From JAWXCF01 sp034440515 (GTDB lineage Bacteria; Bacteroidota; Bacteroidia; CAILMK01): 61,831 bases of DNA. Location: positions 1 through 61,831 of the forward strand of contig JAWXCF010000046.1 in NCBI GenBank assembly GCA_034440515.1. The letters are read 5' to 3'. Within the stretch, counting starts at the first letter, position 1, and each line of letters opens with the position of its first letter. Below, in pieces: positions 36,248 to 44,970 of the stretch. The notes under the pieces are model-generated. The model was not told where the DNA came from. It saw only the letters and a list, made by a program, of their open reading frames with translations, and made no database searches. The position numbers and the translations under genes were made by a program.

Positions 36248-36757
36248 ATGTCAGCGTTTAAAACCATATTATATTTCTTTCTTCTTTTACTAATTCAGAG
36301 AATTATACTTGACAATCTCTTTATTGGTGAGTTTGAACGTCCATTTATACTTTTTGTATTTATTATTATCATTCCTACTTTACCAACTTGGGCTCTTTTA
36401 TTAATAGCATTTTTAGCAGGATTGATATATGATATTTTTAATAATACACCTGGTATTCATAGTTTTTCCAGTGTTTTATTAGCATTTCTAAAAGACCTCT
36501 CTTTACCATTTCTTTTTGATAATGAAGATGAAATCTCATTAGGGATTTCATCTAAGACCTTTGGTTTTGGTAGATTTTTAGTAATTGCATTAGTATGTAG
36601 TTTCATATATAATCTTAGTGTGATTTTGCTTACAGACTTCGGCATTACAGATGTACAAGACTTTGCTACAAGGTTAATATTTGGTACACTTAGCTCCACA
36701 GTTTTAGTTTATGTTTTTGATATTTTAGCATTTTATAGACGAAAAGAGGCTATATGA
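36248..36757 (+). CDS. mreD: Rod shape-determining protein MreD
   Basis: Small polytopic membrane protein of 169 aa with about five hydrophobic segments, including LLLIAFLAGLIYDIFNNTPGIHSFS, the typical MreD segment. Identification rests on hydrophobicity, size and position between mreC and PBP2. It overlaps the next gene by 4 nt. Confidence 0.88.
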   Translation: MSAFKTILYFFLLLLIQRIILDNLFIGEFERPFILFVFIIIIPTLPTWALLLIAFLAGLIYDIFNNTPGIHSFSSVLLAFLKDLSLPFLFDNEDEISLGISSKTFGFGRFLVIALVCSFIYNLSVILLTDFGITDVQDFATRLIFGTLSSTVLVYVFDILAFYRRKEAI

Positions 36758-38784
36758 TTAACGACAGTCAATATCACAGCAGAAGCAGAATTATACTTAT
36801 CATTTTCTTAGGTATTGGTTTGGTGTTTCTATTGCGTTTGTTTTATATTCAGATTATTGACCCAAACTACAAGATTTTCGCAGAAAACAACAGCATTAGA
36901 CGAGAGGTGATATTTCCTCCACGTGGAATAATCTACGACAGGAAGGGCAAGATTATGGTGCGTAACGAAACTTTTTATGATGTGATGGTAGTACCTGCCA
37001 AAACCGAAAACTTTGATACAAGTATTCTTTGTAAAACATTAGAATTAGATGAAGTAGAATTCAAACTGAATTTTCAAAAGTTACTTGGGGGTAATAAATT
37101 TCTGCCAGCAGCAGTTGTGAGGCAAATAACCCAAACTCAATATGGAAAATTTCAAGAACGACTATTTGATTTTAGGGGATTTTTTATTCAGCCTAGAATG
37201 GCAAGAACTTATCCAATTGCTTCGGCTTCCCACCTTATAGGATATTTAGGTGAAGTAAACGATGATGATATTGCTGCAAATGATTACTATAAATTAGGTG
37301 ATTTCACAGGCAAAAGCGGGTTGGAAAAATCTTATGAAAAGGAATTAAGGGGTACAAAAGGAGAACGTAAAATACTGGTAGATGTACTAAATAGAGAACA
37401 AGGTAGGTATTTAAATGGAGAGCAAGATGTAAACAGTGTAGCCGGCAAAGATTTACATACAGGTATCGATTTAGAGTTTCAGCAATATGCAGAGAAACTA
37501 ATGGCTGGCAAGCGAGGTAGTGTAGTGGCAATTGAACCTTCAACCGGAGAAATTATAGCATTAGTTAGTACACCTGACTACGACCTAAATGTACTGCAAG
37601 GCAGGAATAGAGCAAAAAACTACAGAAGATTGCTATTAGACCCTGATAAGCCCCTGTTTAATAGAGCTATAAGTGCAATGTACCCTCCTGGCTCTACTTT
37701 GAAACCTGTTGAGGCAATTCTGGGATTAAATGATGGCATAATTACTAAAGAAACAGTCTTTAACTGCCCAGGAGGTTATAGAATATCAGCATCACATACA
37801 GTTGGCTGCCACAGCCCTGGTTCCTTCAATTTACATAACGGACTTAAAATGTCTTGCAATACTTACTACTGTAACGTATTTAAACTTATGGTAGATCAAG
37901 GTATTTATAAAAATTCAGCTAAAGGCCTAGACCATTGGGGAGATGGGTTGAAACTTTTTGGATTGGGTGTTAAAACTGGAATAGATATACCAAATGAACG
38001 TAAGGGAATATTGCCCTCTAGCAAATTATATAATAAATACTATGGGGAAAATAGGTGGCACTCAAGCACCATTATTTCTTTAGGTATTGGTCAGGCAGAG
38101 ATTAGTATAACTCCTCTACAATTGGCTATAGAAGCGGCTACGATAGCGAATAGAGGCTATTATATAGAGCCACATATTGTTAATGGCGTGGGTATAAAAG
38201 ATTCTGTAAATAAACTGCCTATTAAAAAAATAAGTACGGGCATTCCTACTGAATATTTTGACTTTACAGCCTACGCTATGCAAGACGTTGTAGAGCACGG
38301 AACGGCATATTTTGCAAAAATTCCAGGCATTCATTTTGCGGGTAAGACTGGAACAGCAGAAAATCCTCACGGAGATGACCACTCCATATTTATTGCTTTT
38401 GCACCAGTAGATACTCCGAAAATTGCCTTTGCTATTGTAATAGAAAATGCAGGCTTTGGCGGTACTTGGGCAGCACCGATGGGTAGTCTATTGGTAGAGA
38501 AATACCTGACAGGAAAAGTGATAAGACCCCAATGGGAACAATGGATTTTAAGCAATCAATACATTAAGAAAGCCGCGTCAAAACGTAAAGCACAACGGGC
38601 TAAGGATTCGATAAATGTTTTAAAGCGTAAGGGACTTTTGTCACCAGATTTTGATGAGAATGACAAGAAGGATTTGCATAAAGAGAAATCCAAAAATAAC
38701 AAATCTCCAGTGCAAGAGGCAAAAATAGATTATCAAGCCATAGAGCCTAAGAAACGTTACTTAATTACAAAATATAAAACGTAA
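36754..38784 (+). CDS. mrdA: Penicillin-binding protein 2 (elongation transpeptidase)
   Basis: Class B PBP crosslinking peptidoglycan during side-wall growth, partner of RodA. One N-terminal membrane anchor (residues about 14-32), a dimerisation/pedestal domain with PPRGIIYDRKG, and the transpeptidase triad: Ser314-Lys317 (GSTLK), Ser367-Cys-Asn369, Lys531-Thr-Gly533 (GKTGTAE). 676 aa including a basic, lysine-rich tail after about residue 600. Four nucleotides overlap mreD; rodA follows 4 nt later. Confidence 0.96.
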   Translation: MINDSQYHSRSRIILIIFLGIGLVFLLRLFYIQIIDPNYKIFAENNSIRREVIFPPRGIIYDRKGKIMVRNETFYDVMVVPAKTENFDTSILCKTLELDEVEFKLNFQKLLGGNKFLPAAVVRQITQTQYGKFQERLFDFRGFFIQPRMARTYPIASASHLIGYLGEVNDDDIAANDYYKLGDFTGKSGLEKSYEKELRGTKGERKILVDVLNREQGRYLNGEQDVNSVAGKDLHTGIDLEFQQYAEKLMAGKRGSVVAIEPSTGEIIALVSTPDYDLNVLQGRNRAKNYRRLLLDPDKPLFNRAISAMYPPGSTLKPVEAILGLNDGIITKETVFNCPGGYRISASHTVGCHSPGSFNLHNGLKMSCNTYYCNVFKLMVDQGIYKNSAKGLDHWGDGLKLFGLGVKTGIDIPNERKGILPSSKLYNKYYGENRWHSSTIISLGIGQAEISITPLQLAIEAATIANRGYYIEPHIVNGVGIKDSVNKLPIKKISTGIPTEYFDFTAYAMQDVVEHGTAYFAKIPGIHFAGKTGTAENPHGDDHSIFIAFAPVDTPKIAFAIVIENAGFGGTWAAPMGSLLVEKYLTGKVIRPQWEQWILSNQYIKKAASKRKAQRAKDSINVLKRKGLLSPDFDENDKKDLHKEKSKNNKSPVQEAKIDYQAIEPKKRYLITKYKT

Positions 38785-38788
38785 TAGT

Positions 38789-40066
38789 ATGGCAACTAGA
38801 CTATTAGTTGATGAGCGTAAAGGGGTACTAACACAAATAGACAGTCTTAGTGTGCTTATTTGGTTGGCATTAACTACTATTGGATTCTTTAGCATTTACA
38901 GTAGTGAGTTTGGTGCCGGTCAGGAGTCTTGGTTTAACCTAAGTACTAGTCACGGTAAGCAAATAATGAACTTTGGGATAGGTAGTATCTTGGCCATATT
39001 TGTTATGTTGACAGATAGTAGACTTATTCATACCATTTCCTATCTACTATATGCACTTAGTATATTTTTACTAATTATTACCCTAGCCATTGGGAAAACA
39101 GTATCTGGAGCTAAAGGTTGGATAGACTTTGGACCAATGATGTTGCAAACAGCAGAGGTTGCTAAATTGGGTACTGCTCTGGCATTATCTCGATTTCTAA
39201 GTGGTCACGAGGTCAATATTGGCAATAAAAAGGATATGTTCAAAGCCATTGGTCTTATTGCCTTTCCTTTACTGTTGGTTTTGCTTCAAAATGACACTGG
39301 CTCTGCATTGGTATTCCTTTCTTTTTTCTTCGTTTTATATAGAATGGGACTAAGTGGATGGTTTTTAGTTATTCCAGCTTGGCTTGGTGTCTTGGCCATT
39401 ATGGTTTTGGTTTTCGATAAGATTTCTGTTCTTATAGCAATAGGAATTATTGTTGCATTAGCCTATGTATTTTACGCTCGATTTTTCAGCAAAATACTTC
39501 CGATTTTAGCTTTATTTATTGTTTTTTCTGCAGGAGTAATTTTTAGTGTGGACTACGCCATAAACGATATTTTAAAAGACTATCAAAGGGAGCGTATAGA
39601 AGTATTAATAGGTAAAAAAGTTGACCCTAAAGGAGTGGGTTATAATGTGCATCAATCGTTGATAGCCATAGGAAGTGGTGGATTAACTGGTAAAGGCTTT
39701 CTAAATGGCACTCAAACTAAGTTTAAATTTGTACCTGAGCAAAGTACTGACTTTATATTCTGCACCATAGGTGAAGAAACTGGCCTGTTGGGTAGCTTCA
39801 TAGTTGTAATACTGTACCTGACGCTGATATTTAGAATATTGGTACTGGCTGAACGACAGAAATTCTTTTACAACAAATGCTATGGTTATGGTATAGTTGC
39901 AATATTGTTTTTTCATTTTACCATCAATATAGGTATGACCCTAGGTCTATTTCCTGTTATAGGCATACCCTTGCCCTTTCTTAGTTATGGGGGTAGTAGT
40001 TACCTAATGTTTACAATTATGCTGTTTTTGATGTTAAAAATGGATGCAGATAATGCTAGCTATTGA
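38789..40066 (+). CDS. rodA: Peptidoglycan glycosyltransferase RodA
   Basis: SEDS-family membrane glycan polymerase of the elongasome. About ten hydrophobic segments; diagnostic motifs include KTVSGAKGWIDFGPMMLQ, QNDTGSALVF, GGLTGKGFLNGTQTKFKFVPEQSTDFIF (read in two halves) and GIPLPFLSYGGSSY. 425 aa. End of the mre operon, overlapping the convergent unknown gene by 7 nt. Confidence 0.95.
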   Translation: MATRLLVDERKGVLTQIDSLSVLIWLALTTIGFFSIYSSEFGAGQESWFNLSTSHGKQIMNFGIGSILAIFVMLTDSRLIHTISYLLYALSIFLLIITLAIGKTVSGAKGWIDFGPMMLQTAEVAKLGTALALSRFLSGHEVNIGNKKDMFKAIGLIAFPLLLVLLQNDTGSALVFLSFFFVLYRMGLSGWFLVIPAWLGVLAIMVLVFDKISVLIAIGIIVALAYVFYARFFSKILPILALFIVFSAGVIFSVDYAINDILKDYQRERIEVLIGKKVDPKGVGYNVHQSLIAIGSGGLTGKGFLNGTQTKFKFVPEQSTDFIFCTIGEETGLLGSFIVVILYLTLIFRILVLAERQKFFYNKCYGYGIVAILFFHFTINIGMTLGLFPVIGIPLPFLSYGGSSYLMFTIMLFLMLKMDADNASY

Positions 40067-40923
40067 TTGTTAAATCTACGCTTGATGAGGTGAAGAAACT
40101 CTTGAGCTGACTCTTTATGGTTATTCCATTCATACTTTTCGCTTAACTTTTCTGCAAAAAAATTCGCTTCAGCTTGAATTTTACTATTATCTATAAATGT
40201 AACTGCGTTACTAAATGCCTTATTGTCTCCTTTAAACAATTCTTTTATAAATCTTAATTTTTGATTGATGTTTATGGCTGTTTTCATTTCTTTAATTGAA
40301 GATTCCGATAATTTCCGATTCAAGTCATTTACTTGGTTTTGGCTGGTTTTAGTAAATGGATTAGAAGCCTCTTCAGTTTTTTTAGCAAATTTTTCGTGAA
40401 TGCTATTTGCCACCTCAGGCTCATTTCGTGAATGAGTTTCAGGCATTTCAAACGAAGGTAGTGGTTCTGTTTTGCTGGGTGAATAATAGGGTTGCTCTAC
40501 TGTAGGGTTAGGAGATAATTCTTCTGGTATCAAATCTATTAATACCTCTGGTTCAGCCACTTTTTGATTTACAATTAGTTCAGGTTTAGCTGGCTCTGTA
40601 GATATTTCATTATTAACTTTTGGCGCTTTGCTTATTAAGTCAGTAATTCCAGCCAACTTCTTTAAGCGATCTTCTTTAGAGTTTTTGTTTCTTTTTACTT
40701 CAAAGTTTTCCTCTATTTCAACTTTATTAGTATGACTAATAGGTTCATCTGAATTATTAATACTTAATTCAGTTTGTAATACTTTAATTAATGAGAAAAT
40801 TTCTACTGATATCTGCTCTAGTGCAACCAAAGAAATGGTTTTATTTTGTCCACTTGCTAGCTCTATAGATTTGGCTAAAATTGTCAACTCTTCAATTTTA
40901 GAATTTATTTTCTTTATACTCAT
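40060..40923 (-). CDS. Unrecognised protein with helical ends and a low-complexity middle
   Basis: About 287 aa from the ATG at 40923 (MSIKKINSKIEEL); an in-frame ATG at 40995 would run almost into tdk, so I prefer the shorter form. The N-terminal 80 residues look like a helical hairpin, residues about 90-200 are rich in Glu, Pro, Ser and Asn and probably disordered, and the C-terminal 80 (INQKLRFIKELFKGDNKAF ... YEWNNHKESAQEFLHLIKRRF) form a conserved-looking helical module I associate with Bacteroidota hypothetical proteins. No signal peptide or membrane segment. Convergent with rodA, divergent from tdk. No function assigned. Confidence 0.7.
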   Translation of the reverse strand: MSIKKINSKIEELTILAKSIELASGQNKTISLVALEQISVEIFSLIKVLQTELSINNSDEPISHTNKVEIEENFEVKRNKNSKEDRLKKLAGITDLISKAPKVNNEISTEPAKPELIVNQKVAEPEVLIDLIPEELSPNPTVEQPYYSPSKTEPLPSFEMPETHSRNEPEVANSIHEKFAKKTEEASNPFTKTSQNQVNDLNRKLSESSIKEMKTAININQKLRFIKELFKGDNKAFSNAVTFIDNSKIQAEANFFAEKLSEKYEWNNHKESAQEFLHLIKRRFNNQ

Positions 40924-41000
40924 TGTTGCTATCGTATTATTACAAATGTATAAAGTTGGAAACTTTACCAACTTCTCATCATTAAAATTAATCAAATATT

Positions 41001-41567
41001 GTGCAGATAAATTCTATAGAAGCCATTTGTGGACCTATGTTTTCTGGAAAGACAGAAGAATTGTTGAGAAGATTGAGGCGGGCTCGATTTGCGGGAATAC
41101 CAATGGCCATATTTAAACCCATAATTGATGATAGATATGGGCAAATGCAAATTACTAGTCACGATATGAATTTCTTTCCGGCTATGCCACTTAAGGGTGC
41201 TAAATCGATAATACAACATAGTAGCTCGGCTAACTTAATAGCCATAGATGAAATTCAGTTTTTTGACGAAGAAATAGTTGACGTAGTGGAACAACTGGCA
41301 AAACAGAAAAAGCGTATTATCTTTAGTGGTTTAGATAAAGACTATTTAGGTAAACCATTTGGCAGTATGCCGCAACTGCTAGCTATAGCAGATAAAGTTG
41401 CAAAGCTGAATTCTATATGTATGGTGTGTAGTGATGATGCTCACTATACCTACAGAAAGTCCGGAATATCAGAAAGCACCGTTTTAGTTGGCGAGTCTGA
41501 CATTTACGAGTCAAGATGTAGAACCTGTTTCTATGATGGTATATCTTCGAGAAAAAAAATAATTTAA
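41001..41567 (+). CDS. tdk: Thymidine kinase
   Basis: Salvage phosphorylation of thymidine. Walker A GPMFSGKT is at residues 11-18, IDEIQFF carries the catalytic Glu, and two Cys pairs (CMVC and CRTC) form the zinc site of type II thymidine kinases; the lasso loop is between them. 188 aa. Start is GTG at 41001; no ATG suits the family N-terminus. The peptidase gene begins 4 nt downstream. Confidence 0.94.
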   Translation: MQINSIEAICGPMFSGKTEELLRRLRRARFAGIPMAIFKPIIDDRYGQMQITSHDMNFFPAMPLKGAKSIIQHSSSANLIAIDEIQFFDEEIVDVVEQLAKQKKRIIFSGLDKDYLGKPFGSMPQLLAIADKVAKLNSICMVCSDDAHYTYRKSGISESTVLVGESDIYESRCRTCFYDGISSRKKII

Positions 41568-41571
41568 CTTT

Positions 41572-44436
41572 ATGAAATACATTTACTTAGGTATTAGTAT
41601 CCTATTTGCTACCCTAGGTAAGGGGCAACAAGGAACTGAGTTGATAAAATATCAACTTAAAAATGGGCTAACTGTTATGTTAAATCCTGACCCTAAAGCT
41701 ACAACAGTGTTTGGCGCTGTAATAGTAAAAGCAGGTAGTAAGTATGACCCTAAAAATGCAACTGGTATGGCTCATTATTTAGAGCATATGTGCTTTAAGG
41801 GAACTGAGACAGTTGGTTCTACTAATTATGACCTAGAAAAACCAATACTAGATAGTATTGTATTGTTTTACGATTCGTTGGGATTAACTAAAGATGCCAA
41901 GAAGAGAAAAGAGATACAGACTAGAATAAACGCAGCCTCTAATAGAGCAGCTAAATATGCCATTCCAAATGAGTTAGACAGAATGCTTCAGTCAATAGGG
42001 AGTAATGGTGTAAACGCGTTTACATCAGACGAAATGGTAGTTTATCTGAATTCATTCCCTGCATTTCAATTAAATAAGTGGTTATTATTATATAGCGAAA
42101 GATTTAATAAACCCGTTTTTAGGCTTTTTCAAAGTGAATTAGAGGTGGTATATGAAGAAAAAAATAGACTTTCAGACAATTTTATATTTAACATTATCAC
42201 AAAATTTAATGCTAATTTGTACAAAAATCACCCTTATGGTACGCAACCAACAATAGGTACAACTGAGCATTTAAAGAATCCTTCATTGCGGAAAATGCAG
42301 GAATATTACGATACTTATTTTGTGGCAAACAATATGGCTATTCTACTTACAGGTAATTTCGATGTAAACGAAGCTAAAAAATATATTACTGAATATTATG
42401 AGAAGTGGCCAACTGGAACAGTACCAACATTCCCAAAATATACTGAAGAAGAGTTTAAAGGGCAAGAAAGGGTAAAATTAAGATCATCTCCAGTCAAAAT
42501 CGGGATATTAGGATACAGAACTGTACCAATCGCTAATGAAGATAACTTGACAATTGAAGTAATATCTAAATTGTTAAACAATAGTACCCAAAGTGGATTT
42601 TTAGATAATTTGAGGAATGACAATCAAGTACTATTTGCGAACAATTCTATAGCTCCACTAGGTGATTTTGGAAGTATGATAATTGTTTATGTACCAAAAA
42701 TATTAGGGCAATCTCTTGAGAATGCCAATAAATTAATACAGTTGTCTTTGGATAGCATAAGAAATTATAGAGTAGATGAATCTAAACTAAATGCTGCAAA
42801 AAATAGCTTGATATTTGATTATTACAAGCAAATGGAAGACCAGAAAAATCGTGCGCTTCATTTGGTTAATTCATTCATTCACAACCAATCTTGGGACTCT
42901 ATGTTAGAATATCCAAAATTAATAAGTAAAATATCTCCCGAAAATGTGCAGTTTATAGCCAAGAAATATTTTGGAGATAATTACTTAAATATAGAGAGTA
43001 GAATGGGTTTTGCTAAAAAAGATAAGATAAATAAGCCTGACTATATTCCCATTGTGATAAAGAAAGATGACAAGTCAAGATTTGCCACAGAATTTGAAAA
43101 AATTAAAAGTCTGGGGCCCAAGACTGACTTTGTGACTTATGGTAAAGACTATGATACAATACCCTTTGGTGGAGGTCAACAATTATACAGAGTAAATAAC
43201 ACTATAAATGATGTATTTGAGCTGAAAATTATTTATAAACTGTCCAGCCTAGATGTTCCAGCTATAAATGAAAGTGTGCAGTATATAAATATGTTAGGAC
43301 CAAATGGAGTGAGCTTCAAAGACTTTAAGAAACAATTAAATCAACTGGGACTTAATCTAGACTTTGAATATGATAAAGAACAAGGAATGATAATTTCTCT
43401 TTCAGGATTTGAAAATCGCCTAGATACAGGTATAAATATATTAAATAATTTTATTTTAAACCTTGTTGATGATCCTAGTTCATTTAAAACACTTCTCAAC
43501 GATGTAAAGTCTGAAAACAAGGTGATTAAGAATGACGTAACAAGCCAAGGTTTAGCAATTAGTTCTTATTTGCGTTTTGGTACTAAAAGTGAAATGTTAA
43601 ATCGAATTAGCTATGATGATTTAAAGAAACTAGGTAGCGATACATTACTTAGGGCCTTTAGAGCTGTGTTATTATACCCTCATACTGTTCACTATAGTGG
43701 CAGTACCCAGACAGCCAAGCTATCTAAATATATGTCTAATGCATATTTCTTAAATACGAAACCGTCAAAGTCGCCAATGGACTTAGGCAATCTAAGTAAG
43801 AAGTATGAAAAGCCAATAGCTTTTGTGTTTGAAAATAAGAAAGCAAGGCAGTCACAAATTTATTACTATGCCTACGACGGCACATTTGATAAAACCAATA
43901 CAATAAATAGGGTTTTATTTAATTCATATTTTGGTGGAGGTATGTCAGGTATAGTATTTCAAGAGATTAGGGAGTTTAGAAGCCTGGCCTACGCATCTAG
44001 ATATATATTTAGTGATGTAGATAAACCTTATGAATATCAGATGGGCTATATAGGTTGTCAAGGAGATAAAACACTAGAAACTATAAAAGTAATGGATAGC
44101 CTTCTAAATAACTTAGTGTATAAACCTGAAAGATGGAATAATATAAAGGAGGGAAAGGTAAACGAATGGTATAGCAGCAAACCAGAGTGGAGAAATGTAA
44201 CAGAAAATGTAGCTGAATGGAAAGAACTTGGCTATAATGGGCAGCCACAAGAATATCTACTATCACAAATATCAAACGTAAGTTATACAAGTATGATGAG
44301 TTATGCGAAGTCCAAATTAATTCGTCAAAATAGATCTATTGCGATTTTGGGAAATGCTAAAAACATTCCTTATGAATATTTAAATAAGAACTATACGGTA
44401 GTAAAAATTAAATTTAAAGACATCTACAAAGAGTAA
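41572..44436 (+). CDS. M16-family zinc metallopeptidase (periplasmic, two-domain)
   Basis: Pitrilysin-like peptidase of 954 aa with both M16 halves in one chain. A hydrophobic N-terminus (about residues 1-18) suggests export. The inverted zinc motif HxxEH is His68-Tyr-Leu-Glu71-His72, and the downstream acidic ligand is in EVVYEEKNRL. The C-terminal half lacks a second zinc motif, as expected. The second gene after tdk (4 nt apart); a hairpin terminator follows. Substrates likely are small peptides in the periplasm. Confidence 0.9.
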   Translation: MKYIYLGISILFATLGKGQQGTELIKYQLKNGLTVMLNPDPKATTVFGAVIVKAGSKYDPKNATGMAHYLEHMCFKGTETVGSTNYDLEKPILDSIVLFYDSLGLTKDAKKRKEIQTRINAASNRAAKYAIPNELDRMLQSIGSNGVNAFTSDEMVVYLNSFPAFQLNKWLLLYSERFNKPVFRLFQSELEVVYEEKNRLSDNFIFNIITKFNANLYKNHPYGTQPTIGTTEHLKNPSLRKMQEYYDTYFVANNMAILLTGNFDVNEAKKYITEYYEKWPTGTVPTFPKYTEEEFKGQERVKLRSSPVKIGILGYRTVPIANEDNLTIEVISKLLNNSTQSGFLDNLRNDNQVLFANNSIAPLGDFGSMIIVYVPKILGQSLENANKLIQLSLDSIRNYRVDESKLNAAKNSLIFDYYKQMEDQKNRALHLVNSFIHNQSWDSMLEYPKLISKISPENVQFIAKKYFGDNYLNIESRMGFAKKDKINKPDYIPIVIKKDDKSRFATEFEKIKSLGPKTDFVTYGKDYDTIPFGGGQQLYRVNNTINDVFELKIIYKLSSLDVPAINESVQYINMLGPNGVSFKDFKKQLNQLGLNLDFEYDKEQGMIISLSGFENRLDTGINILNNFILNLVDDPSSFKTLLNDVKSENKVIKNDVTSQGLAISSYLRFGTKSEMLNRISYDDLKKLGSDTLLRAFRAVLLYPHTVHYSGSTQTAKLSKYMSNAYFLNTKPSKSPMDLGNLSKKYEKPIAFVFENKKARQSQIYYYAYDGTFDKTNTINRVLFNSYFGGGMSGIVFQEIREFRSLAYASRYIFSDVDKPYEYQMGYIGCQGDKTLETIKVMDSLLNNLVYKPERWNNIKEGKVNEWYSSKPEWRNVTENVAEWKELGYNGQPQEYLLSQISNVSYTSMMSYAKSKLIRQNRSIAILGNAKNIPYEYLNKNYTVVKIKFKDIYKE

Positions 44437-44463
44437 ATGATCTAGATTGTTGTTATTTAAACT

Positions 44464-44506
44464 AAGAAACCGACTCTATTACAAGGTATAAAGTCGGTTT
44501 TCTTTT
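44464..44506 (+). terminator. Intrinsic terminator after tdk-peptidase operon
   Basis: AAACCGACT pairs perfectly with AGTCGGTTT around a 15-nt loop, followed by TCTTTT. It lies 28 nt after the peptidase stop, just past the 3' end of the convergent rnpB, so may serve both. Confidence 0.75.
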
Positions 44507-44517
44507 GTAATTAAAAG

Positions 44518-44893
44518 TATATATCTATAAGCCGGGTCCTGTATTTGAACTAGGTTCAAATGCTCATCATTTATCTAGGATCTTTATTGCTAAAAACCTC
44601 AATCAGTCTACCCCCTGTCATCAATCGAGCAGATTTTAACCCAGCCTAAACTGGGTATTGACAGTATATTTGACCTTTCAACCCACAGGGTTTACCACTA
44701 CTATAGTCACCTATAATATAGAGTGAGCTCTTACCTCACTATTTCACCCTTACCCCAATTGCTTGTGGCGGTTTATTTTCTGCTGCACTTTCCGTCACAC
44801 ATTACTATGTGCCTTCCCGTTAGGAAGTGTGGTGCTCTATGTTGCCCGGACTTTCCTCGTGCAAATTAATTACACGCGATGAGCCAATATATC
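44518..44893 (-). ncRNA. rnpB: RNase P RNA (bacterial type A)
   Basis: Catalytic RNA of the tRNA 5' processing enzyme. Read on the minus strand it shows, in order, GAGGAAAGTCCGGGC, a CAGAAAATA-type core with CCGCC, GGGTAAGGGTGAAA and GGTAAGAGCTCAC, GTAAACCC, AGATAAATGATGAGC and the 3' ACAGGACCCGGCTTATA. ATATAT at each end pairs as the outer part of P1, giving about 376 nt. It fills the only long gene-free stretch of the window, between an M16 peptidase and ligA. Confidence 0.96.
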
Positions 44894-44896
44894 TTA

Positions 44897-44904
44897 CAAA
44901 TGTC
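44897..44904 (-). promoter_or_regulatory. Promoter -7 box of rnpB
   Basis: GACATTTG on the minus strand (seven of eight to TAnnTTTG) ends 4 nt before the inferred RNA 5' end. It therefore gives a useful ruler for where transcription begins relative to this box in this genome. Confidence 0.5.
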
Positions 44905-44937
44905 TATGAAATAATATAAAGAGTATGCATAATTCGA

Positions 44938-44945
44938 TTATTTTG
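44938..44945 (+). promoter_or_regulatory. Candidate -7 box for ligA
   Basis: TTATTTTG matches TAnnTTTG at seven of eight positions, 25 nt before the ligA ATG. It is divergent from the rnpB promoter, about 33 nt away. Confidence 0.4.
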
Positions 44946-44970
44946 CAAAAGCTAACTCTTACACAGAAAA

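Noticed and set aside
44521..44893. Possible short repeats and small frames in the long gene-free stretch
   Set aside because: The region is fully explained by RNase P RNA; apparent inverted repeats are its helices.
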